Below the pieces are notes generated by a model. The model was given only the letters and a program-made list of their open reading frames with translations. It searched no databases and had not been told where the DNA came from. This document shows positions 55,345 through 64,000 of a DNA stretch of 64,000 nt, piece by piece. Numbering within the stretch: the stretch's first letter is position 1; the number at the start of each line of letters is the position of its first letter. This stretch comes from Orychophragmus violaceus (Eukaryota > Streptophyta > Magnoliopsida > Brassicales > Brassicaceae). The position numbers were made by a program, and so were the translations under genes. Location of the stretch: positions 60,395,823-60,459,822 of the forward strand of contig CM058239.1 in assembly GCA_030180135.1 (NCBI GenBank). Direction: 5' to 3'.

Positions 55345-57496
55345 ATGGCATTGTCGGTATCTTCTGCCAAGTTTTCATCAGGTAATAATATAAATGTGTT
55401 CTTGAAATATCTCTCTTTTTATTTTCTTTGACTTTCTTAGATCTTATGATTGGTTTTAGGTGTTGAAGATGATAAGAAGCAGGAGGCATTTGTTTTTCCT
55501 AAATTTGTTGTGATTGGTCACAGAGGATTTGGGATGAACATGCTTCAATCCTCCGACGAGAAAATGAAATCGATCAAAGAAAATTCTGTTCTTTCTTTCA
55601 ACGTTGCTGCAGATTTTCCCATTGACTTCGTTGAGTTTGATGTCCAGGTTTGACTTTTCACTTAGAATTTCTTCATATTTTGTATCTATCAAGAGAAAAA
55701 AAACCACAAATCAGATCAATGATCAGGCTTCAATGATTTTGTTTGTATAAATTGTTTTGCTTTTGCTTTTACAAATAATCGTAGGATACATGTTTTATTA
55801 AATTGAAACCACAAGTTTTAAATAATTCTCCTTTTTTTTTTGTAAATTGTAAACATAAACGCCAAACGCAAATGGAAGGAGAAATTCCATTGCAATTAAT
55901 TAGTGTTTAAAAATATATTACTTTTTGTCAAAGATTTAAAAATATATTACTCCATCTGTTTTATAATAAAAAGTTGTTTTGGAAATATTTTTCTGTTCTA
56001 GTATATAAGTTGTTATCACATTTATATGTAATTTTTATAGTTATTGAATATTGTGTTACTAACTAATTATGCAATTAAATTATGCAATTTTTCATCATGT
56101 TTGAATTATATTTAATATATACATTCAGTGACATTTTTTGAAGTAATAATTGTTCCTAATCTAAACAACTTATGTTATGAAATATCTATTTTTATATAGA
56201 AGTGAAGTGTTTCTTACACACACACAAAAAAATATATATATATATAAATGCAAATTGGGTTTGAAATAATGATAGCCCAAATAAAGAATGTAACCATTTT
56301 TGTAGGTGACAAGAGATGGTTGCCCTGTAATTTTCCATGATATCTTCATGTTCACGCAAGAACAGGTTAGTTTTTACTCTTTTTTTTCCACACAAATATT
56401 ATTGTTCCTGGTGGAAAAAGCCATTGTCTGATTAGCAAAGTTGGTATCAAATTCTATCAGGGAGTCATCATTGAGAAAAGAGTAACGGAAATGGCTTTAC
56501 ATGAATTTCTCTCATATGGACCACAAAAGGATGGTGTAAATGTGAAGACTATGTTCAGGAAGACAAAAGATGGAAGAATCTTCCCGTGGAAAGTGGTGAA
56601 AGATGATCCTTTGTGCACTCTTAAAGATGCCTTTGTGAAAGTCAAACGCTCGCTAGGATTCAATATTGAGCTCAAATTCGATGATAATACTGTGTATAGA
56701 GAAGAAGAGTTACGTCAAACTCTTGACAACATCTTGAAGGTAAACAGCATATTCTTCAACCATCTGATCTTGCTTAAGCAATGTCAATTGTTTTAATGAA
56801 CAGGTTGTGGATGAGCATGCTGAGAACCGCCCCATAATCTTCTCGAGCTTTCATCCTGATGCAGCTAGACTCATCAGGAATATTCAAATGATTTATCCTG
56901 TAAGATTGCTTCTTTTCTCCATCGATGAAACTGGCGTTTGAAACAATTGAGGCTTAATTGTTTTATGTTTAGGTATTCTTCTTAACAAATGGAGGATCTG
57001 AGATCTATAAGGATGTGAGAAGGAACTCACTGGAAGAAGCCATCAAGATTTGCAAAGAAGGTGGTTTGCAAGGGATTGTTTCTGAGGTTAAGGCAATATT
57101 AAGAACCCCAAACGCAATAATCACACGAGTCAAGGATTCAAATCTTTCACTCATATCGTTTGGCCAGCTTAAGTACAGAGAAATAAAACATCCTTTCGAG
57201 TTTCATATTCTTGTCCTTTCTCTCTGTTTTGCATTCTTAAACCAATTATCTTTAATGATTTCAGCAATGTCGTCGAGGTTGTTTACTTACAATATCTGAT
57301 GGGTGTGGAGGGAGTGATCGTTGATATGGTCATGGAAATCTCTGAAGCCATCGCCAGTATCGAGGTTAGGAATGATCAAGAAGTCAATGGAAAGAAGTGT
57401 CTGATTATGCTTGGAGAGGAGAAGAAAAAGGTGAAGGTTTCTAAGGATGTGACCGCTTTCTTAACAAAATTCGTACCAAAACTGCTTCAACAATGA
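55345..57496 (+). CDS. GDPD3: Glycerophosphodiester phosphodiesterase, GDPD3-like
   Basis: Seven exons: 55345-55381, 55460-55647, 56306-56365, 56461-56739, 56804-56899, 56973-57172 and 57265-57496. All introns are GT...AG and the phases join to an unbroken 363-residue protein, close to the usual length. It hydrolyses glycerophosphodiesters (deacylated phospholipids) to glycerol-3-phosphate and an alcohol, needs a divalent metal, and in plants helps recycle phosphate from membrane lipids. Catalytic and metal residues are present: H33-R34-G35, E71 and D73 in EFDVQV, H86-D87, E165 and K167 in NIELKFD. Later motifs IIFSSFHPDAARLIR, FFLTNGG and GLQGIVSEVKAIL are typical. Best match by memory is Arabidopsis GDPD3 (At5g43300). 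The first exon is short (MALSVSSAKFSS) and differs from that relative. The only gene here that looks functional. Confidence 0.93.
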
Positions 57497-57610
57497 AGAT
57501 TTTGCTTCATTTACACAGTTTTCACTTGTACATAGACTACTTAATTAGGTGCATAGTTATTGTATGTGTAGTGTTTGTGCTCGATTACTAATAAAATGCA
57601 CATCTGACCC
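57497..57610 (+). terminator. GDPD3-like 3' UTR and poly(A) signal
   Basis: AATAAA at 57590-57595, about 95 nt after the stop. Confidence 0.55.
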
Positions 57611-58930
57611 TTAGAGCATCTCCACTTGTGAAATATCCTTTTGAGTTTTTCACTAATATAATACAAAAATTAAAGGGGGAATTGCTTAAAATGCCCCCAA
57701 AATTGATTTTAAATAAAAGTGTATCCTTGAAATTGAATCAAATGCAAAACTGTCATTTCGGCCTTCTGAAATTACCGCGTTGTCCTTATGACCAATCAAA
57801 AAAACGTCAAACGTAATTATCATTATAACCTTCGACTATTTCAGACTTCTATAGATGTCTGAGACGTCAGACTCTAATAAAAATCTGACACAGAATTAAT
57901 TAGTAAATTTAAATTTTAAAATTATAAAAAAAAATATTTTGTCAAAACTTTTATATACATAAATTATATATAAAGAATTTAGTAGTATATAAATTAAAAT
58001 TTGATAAAATTGAGTCATATTAAACAATGTTAGTTAAGTATGCCTTAGAACATACTTTGTAATGGAACATTTACATATAACTTACATATAACCTTAGGGT
58101 TAGTTAGATTCATGGTTTAGGAAATTCACATTTGAAAAAATTATATTTGCACATGTATGTTATAATGGTGATATAATTAACGAATTTGATGTGTCCTAGG
58201 TGTTTTGTTTAAATATTTTTCGATGTTAAGTGATAAATACTAGATTTAGGGTTTATTAGACTTCTATAGAAGTCTGAATTTTGGGGTTTTGTAAATACTT
58301 TGAACCAAATATACCTTAAATGGTTAAAATTGACTAAAGTTTATGTAATTTTAATTTACATATGTCCAAAAATCTCATGTTTAATTTATGTATCCAAAAT
58401 TTTCCTCAAAATATTTTTTAATAATTTTATAATTTAAATTTTCAACTTAATTTCCAACATACGAGAAGTCTGAGAGATAATTAAGTTGGAAATTTAAATT
58501 ATAAAATTATTAAAAAAATATTTTGAGGAAAAATTCGGATACATAAATTAAATATGGGACTTTTGGACATATGTAAATTAAAATTACATAAACTTTAGTC
58601 AATTTTAACCATTTAAGGTATATTTGGTTAAAAACACCATGTAGTTTGATCTATGCTTGACATATGTAGTTGGATATCATATTTTCATCTGTAGGGTTAG
58701 GCTGAGGGTTTGTGAATTTTCATCCATATTGTTACATTTGCATATATTGGTTAGGTTGTGACTATATTAAAAGAGTTTGATGTTTTTTATAAGTTTTCTA
58801 TATAATATGATGGTATTTAAGTAGTAATTAGTAGATTTAGGGTATATCAGACTTCCATGTTAATCTGATTAACGTACATGATTTTCAGACTATCGAAGAA
58901 GTCTGACTAAACTCAACCAAATACTAAACC
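57611..58930. repeat. AT-rich intergenic region with GACTTCTATAGAAGTC words
   Basis: The palindromic word AGACTTCTATAGA(A/T)GTCTGA recurs (57842, 58256) with partial forms near 58464, 58848 and 58890. This kind of word is common in Brassicaceae short repeats. It encloses the long inverted repeat at 58303-58629. No gene seen. Confidence 0.5.
58303..58629. repeat. Long inverted repeat, 150-bp arms, 26-bp loop
   Basis: Arm 58303-58452 (AACCAAATATACCTTAAATG ... TTCAACTTAATT) pairs with 58479-58629 with only a handful of mismatches and one or two length differences. The spacer is about 58453-58478. A transcript would form a near-perfect hairpin. Arms are AT-rich, non-coding, and lie about 0.8 kb 3' of GDPD3. 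Confidence 0.88.
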
Positions 58931-59432
58931 CTACTTGGGAATTTACCCCATATATAAATGGAAGTTACCGACATTAGTTCGTAAAAGTCATTATCAAACT
59001 TCTCTCTCTAAAACGGAAACACACTCCCTCTCTAAATACTCTCTAATAACTCTCCGAGAACCCTCGGCCGCCACCGCCACCGCCGTCGTCATCTTCTTCA
59101 TTCTTGTAATTATCTCTCCTTTTTCGTGTCTCCTGACCAGTCCCTACAACGCCGCCGTCGTATTCTAAGCTCTTCGTTCTGCAAATGTTTGAGATCTATA
59201 CGAAAGAAGTCATTTTTTCTTTGATCTTTGTCTAGATCTAAACAAAAAATTGGTTTTTATATATTTCTCATATTAGATCCATACGGTTTTGAGTTCGAGT
59301 CATCCCATTTTTCATATGTACTTTGTACTTTGTCTAGATCTGAATAAAAATAGATAGATTTTTATATATTTCTCGTTTTAGATCCATACGGTTTTGAGAC
59401 CGAATCATCCCCTTTTTGTAGGATTATATGTG
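58931..59432. other. Interval with a tandem duplication, no confident gene
   Basis: Contains a CT-rich, CCGCCACCGCC-containing stretch (58990-59160) that looks like a plant 5' leader or exon start, but the 77-codon ORF there is not recognisable. Two copies of a roughly 102-bp unit (starting TTTGTCTAGATCT at about 59226 and 59328, each containing TTAGATCCATACGGTTTTGA) follow. Possibly the remnant of a host gene's promoter and first exon. Confidence 0.4.
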
Positions 59433-60105
59433 TGTTCATGGTTCAATTAACAGATTGCAACCTAGCACATATAACTCAGATCTAGGTTCTTGCAGAACGA
59501 ATCACAAAACCAAACCTGATCATTACCTTTCAGATTGCAGCGGATTGATGGATGATAATGATGAGATCAGCTAGAACAGATCAGATGCCTGTTCCTCCTT
59601 CAGTATCCACACTCTTACAAGCCGGGATGGTTGCTAGACCAAAGCAATGGATTGATCAGAGAGAGAAGAGAGACGGCTCAGGTTTTAGGTCGCAGACAGT
59701 TAGAGTCGAAATTATAAGACGACTCATATAAATATCGACTCTGTCATAAACCTAAACCGATGTCTCGGTTTCGCAACTGTGTCGACCGACACATACACTT
59801 GTGTCGATCGACACAAGTCATTTGTCTCGATATGGCCCAAGTGATTAAACTAACGGCCCAACTCTCTGCACAAATACAGTAAATGCCTTGCATCTTACCG
59901 TATTCATTCCATGTTAACTTTCCCGTTAGCTATGGTGTGTGACCCTTTGGGATCATACAATACTGGTAATAAGTCCTAAACTTATAGATCAAGAGCGGAC
60001 TCTAGCAAGTCATCATGATCACCCAGTATTTATGACTTATGTCTGATCTCGACATTTATCATACTTTCTAGAGATAGTACGGTAGATTTCAGGACATTCC
60101 CAACA
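59433..60105 (-). repeat. 3' LTR of copia element 2
   Basis: Right end (CCCAACA next to the ATCTCCCACTTGTACTGG PPT complement) is firm by comparison with 33138-33144. Left end TGTTCATGG is chosen by its TGTT/AACA symmetry. One motif pair at 59778-59815. Confidence 0.6.
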
Positions 60106-60180
60106 ATCTCCCACTTGTACTGGAATCCTACAAAGGACATTCCCAACAATCTTCCGATTGTACTGGAATCCTACATTCCC
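60060..60180. repeat. Local duplication of LTR end and PPT
   Basis: The block GGACATTCCCAACAATC ... TGTACTGGAATCCTACA occurs twice in tandem with a period of about 43 bp, so a second copy of the LTR end and PPT sits inside the element. Confidence 0.75.
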
Positions 60181-63100
60181 TAGTCCTTTTGTCTTAATAT
60201 CTCGATCTGGCATAAGGCAAGATGCGTGTCATCCTTATATAGCCAGACCATGTTTATCGGACCAGATTTGATACTGACAATGCAAACGACTTGGGCAAGT
60301 CCGTTTGGGAATGGCCATTCTCTTACCAGCTATCAAATCTCCGATTGGCCTAGAGATATTACCTCCGTTAAACGGCAGGGACAAATCCCATCTTGTTCCA
60401 TCACTATGAACTACACAATTCATAATACACCCAACCAAGGTCCGTATAGCTCCCAGTTACGAAACAGCGTTAGACAATGATCAAAGCGCATTACTCCATG
60501 TGCAGCCACATGCATGCGAACTCAGGTCTAAGGACTATACTCTATAGTCGTATATGAGAACCTCTCATGACACAGATATTAATATCTTGTAGAGTTCTCA
60601 TCAGCGGGCCATGTCCGGTCATATGCTCCCCTACATATACCTATGTGTCGACTTTGATGCCGCGCATCTATGACCCCTCGAAACTTGGTCATAAGTCTCA
60701 ACACAATCTAGTCTCAAGTGGTTGTTGGTGTTCCAATTTCAACAACCTTCGACTATGGACACTATGATTTATGTCATTTCGTTAAATATGGGGTTTCAGG
60801 ATCAAGTCTACTCATGTACTTCGATGGCCCATATATAATGACATGAATCATTTTGGAACGATTATTTATATCACAGTTAAAATAATCCAGAAATCATCAG
60901 ATTTCATAAACATAAAATATTATGTTTACATGAACCTTTCAAAACAACTAAGTAAAGCCCTTTACAAACTCCCACTGAAATTAAGACTACAACTTAATTT
61001 CACTCATCCTACAGCTACAGTCCGCGACTCGTGCTTAGGCATAAGGAGTGGCTTCGTTAATAGATTAGCAACGTTTTCATTCGATGAAACTTGCTTATCT
61101 ACTTAACACCTCTGTCATTTATCTCACAGAATAGGTTATACCTACCCTCAAGGTGTTTGGACCTCTGATGTGCAGCTAGCCTCATTTATGCTGTGAATCA
61201 CATCAAGTTCAGTGATGAACTCTTCTATCCAAACATCCTCTTTCGCCGCTTCTCAAGCTGCGAAATGTTCAGCTTAAGTCATGGAGTCAGCAACAGTTCC
61301 TTGCACCGCCAGTTAGACACAAGATATAGCCGGACTGTGACCAGGAATTATCTTTGTCTATTGGAAACTTGCCTTTCAGACTCTATCGACTTGTAGCACC
61401 TCACTTTCTCCGTAAATCAAGAACTTATCCTAAGTATTCCTCAAATACTTCAGAATATTCTTTACGGCAATCCAGTGATTCTTTGCTGGATTTGACTGGT
61501 CTTTACTTGTCTTGCTTAACATTAAAGCAACATCAAAACAAGTACGTGTCATGGCATACATGATAGATCCAATTGCCGACGCATATGGAATCCTATCCAT
61601 GCATTCAAGCTCAGCAGATATCGTAGGATACTGTTTCTTGCTTAACGTATTGCCATGTGACATTGGCATAAAACCCTTCTTGGATTGCTGATTACGTGTA
61701 GGACTTTGTCAATTTAAGAATTCTGACTTTGTCCTACTAGCTCTTTTGGATCTCTATCTTTAGATCCAAAATCCAAGAACTACGTGGCTTTACCCATGTC
61801 AATCATAAAACCAACTCCCTTTACCGACTGCAGTATTGGGACGTTATTTCCGAGAATCAGTATGTCATCGACATACACTATGAGAAATGCAATATTGCTC
61901 CCACTTATCTTTTAGTAAACGCACAGTTCCTCTTCGTTCCTGTTCAAGTCAAAACCTTGACTACTTCAACAGAACGAAGATTCCAACTCCGATATGTTTG
62001 CTTCCATCCATGAATGGATCAATGAAGCTAACTTACACATAGTGTAATTTTCGGAGTCCGGGCTCACTTTCGCTTCTTTGAATTTCGCAGATTCGTCGCT
62101 TTCAATGATCATCAGATCATGCGAACTTTCAATGATCATCAGATTCAACTAATGATGAGAAATCACTCTCGGATTAGTAACTGATTCATTCAGATCTGCG
62201 AACTTCAGGCTTTACAGGTGCAGATTCTACAGAAATCTGTAAATCCATCCGTTGCTCTCCCTCAACAGGTTGAGCAGCCTCCTGTATTTCTCGAATTTCT
62301 TCGAGTTATACTTTTACTCCCACTGTTCTTCTTGGAAAGTTACTTCCCCTCTTAGAAAACAGAATGGACGTAAAAGTAACAAGCCTTGGTTTCCCTAGGA
62401 CAACCGGCGAAGTAGCACAATTACAAATACTCAGTAAAGACGAATTTGGATCGATTCCAATCCACATTTACGTGGTGTCTTTCAACTGATATTGGTGGAA
62501 CTATTTCAGCGTAAACTTAGATATTTTAGAGCGTTATTCTTAAAGAATATCATGGAAGATTCGTGTGACTCATCTTTAATCATTTCTAATAAGATCTGAT
62601 TCTTTCTCACAGAAACACCTCTAGGTTTTCAGGAGAAATGAGCTGTGAAACGATTTCACACTCATTCAGATGATCACACAATCAATGACTTAAGTATTCT
62701 CACTCGTGATCTAATCCAGAGTCTTAATACTTTTGTCATTCAGATTCCATTCTTCATTCTGGAACTCTTTCGACCATGTCAAAGAATTCCGACTTGTGTC
62801 TCATCAATTGAACACAGTCACACTCACTGAAGTAATCAGTAGAGACAATGAAGTACAGGAAATTTTCTCTGGCATTACTGCTTATCGGACCACATACATG
62901 AGTATGTTCAATCTCCAATAAGCCTTTGGGCCTTTCTCTAGCTCGGCTAAGACGGGCCCTATGTCTTTTGGTCTAGTAAGCAGAATTCATGTCTCATAAG
63001 ATATCCATTCAAATGAGCCCAAAAGTCCATAACTATGGGGTTTCTGAATCTGACTTACTCTCTGTGACCAAAACATTTATGCCAAGAAAAATCAGGTTTA

Positions 63101-63480
63101 ATTCATCAGATTTAAACCAATTGCGATATTTATGTTATATTTTAGGCACTCTATGGTTTAAGACATAAAACCCATTCCTTGAATAGGGTGCTACAATTAA
63201 TATTTCATTAAGATCAAAAGAACAAAACTAGTCTTTTATCAAAATGAAAAACATTCAAATTCTTACAAGAAAATGAAAGACAACTCTGCTTAAAGCAGGT
63301 ACATTGTAGCAATTACTTAATAAAACCAAGCCTCAAAGGCATCTACAAGTGAAAACCCTATGGCTGAAGCAGCATCCATAGCTCCTTCCAGACATGCAGT
63401 TCCACTTGCCCTTTACTTCAACGTTCTACTGTTGCTCAGGCTCTGCATATTATAACAAATATCAGTGCCACAACCAGTAT
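60106..63480 (-). pseudogene. pol: Degenerate copia pol, RT catalytic motif kept
   Basis: No long frame, but the minus strand at about 61915-61840 reads SGSNIAFLIVYVDDILILGN with the catalytic YVDD (61864-61875). Around 61669-61430 an ORF matches the RT end/RNase H linker (YPTISAELECMDRIPYASAI then GSIMYAMTRTCFDVALMLS). Many stops elsewhere. Its counterpart in copia element 1 has lost the catalytic Asp. Confidence 0.7.
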
Positions 63481-63487
63481 CCAATAC

Positions 63488-64000
63488 CTATAAGGTATAA
63501 CTTGAAGTAATAACATGAATACCTGAGGAAGTAGTTTCATACATCAACTTCAACTCCTCGTAATCTTCCATGAATTTAATGCAATCTCTCTTCCAATGCC
63601 CAGTCTCTTTACAGTAGCAGCACTTACCAACGTAAGAGGCATCTGACTCGGGCTCAGAAGACACACGCTTGCCATGATTCGAAATCTGGACAACTTTGTC
63701 TTCACCCTTGTCAGCTTTAGGTTCAGTAAACCTACCCTTCTCATTCATGAGATTGTACAGGGTACTCTTCACGTTTGGCTCAACTGTCTTGAGCATGTCA
63801 TGCAGTTCAGTCAACATCTTCGTTAAGCCTTTCTTGATATAGTCCCTTACGAACTTATCATAGCTTGATGGCAGTGACTGCAGAATGATATCAGTTGCCA
63901 ATTCTTGGCTAACTGGATAATCCAGTTTCCTCAGGTTATCAACGTAACCCATCATTTTACTGACATGAGGACTTACTGGATGATCATTTGGTAGCTTGCA
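63488..64000 (-). pseudogene. gag: copia gag, C-terminal part
   Basis: The frame is open from the window edge (KLPNDHPVSPHVSKMMGYVD) to 63488. It has ELATDIILQSLPSSYDKFVR, YIKKGLTKMLTELHDML and the zinc knuckle CCYCKETGHWKRDC. Similar to 36296-36838, with a short insertion before the knuckle. The N-terminus lies beyond the window, so its state is unknown; marked as pseudogene because the element's pol is dead. Confidence 0.8.

Larger units (their letters stand above)
59433..64000 (-). mobile_element. Second copia element of the same family, cut by window end
   Basis: 3' LTR at about 59433-60105 (TGTTCATGG ... CATTCCCAACA), then PPT, degenerate pol and gag in the same order as 32411-39562, still running at 64000. 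The 5' LTR and TSD are outside. Interior resembles element 1 along its length but is clearly diverged, so this is a separate older lineage of the family. Confidence 0.8.

Noticed and set aside
58935..59168. 77-codon ORF with possible hydrophobic segment
   Set aside because: No homology I recognise, no splice context; may be leader sequence of a lost gene.

Overview
This window is plant nuclear DNA, most likely from a Brassicaceae species. The evidence is one intact intron-containing gene closest to Arabidopsis GDPD3, fragments of plant ARF, RPL10A, OS9 and ENY2/SUS1 genes, and a dense nest of plant-type transposable elements. I cannot name the species. Everything was read by eye; no database search was run. 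Layout: 1-7350 is the 3' part of a Tat-type Ty3/gypsy element with a broken pol, an intron-containing antisense gene, and the 3' LTR. That element sits inside the second gene of an En/Spm-type CACTA transposon (7351-12830, minus strand), which itself sits in a degenerate Ty1/copia copy (12831 to about 15440) that also carries a solo-LTR-like insert. A LINE with an 18-bp target-site duplication (15581-18451), a tRNA-derived SINE and a non-autonomous CACTA carrying host gene pieces (18777-21546) follow. Next come a gag-protease-only LTR element (22362-29104, TSD CTTAA), a hAT-type MITE (29379-29995, TSD GTCGTAAT), an AT-rich stretch with an ARF GTPase fragment, and a non-autonomous copia element on the minus strand (32411-39562, TSD GACTC). 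A small gag-only LTR element (40265-50671, TSD ATTTG) has a second gag-protease element (43364-50475, TSD ACTCT) inserted in its 5' LTR, and that one holds a probable organellar DNA insert. The last third holds an ARF/ENY2 chimera (51386-52250), AT-rich repeats, the intact GDPD3-like gene (55345-57496), a 150-bp-arm inverted repeat, and another copia element running off the end (59433-64000). Working parts: only GDPD3 looks like a functional host gene. It has seven exons, all splice sites and catalytic residues in place, and a PHR1-type P1BS site upstream. All transposon coding regions carry stops or frameshifts, so these copies depend on, or once depended on, proteins made elsewhere. The main puzzle is a paired palindromic motif (core TGTCGATCGACA or a one-base variant) that recurs over 30 times, in both the copia and the gag-protease families and in LTRs, leaders, coding sequence and 3' regions, but not in the Tat, CACTA, LINE or hAT elements.
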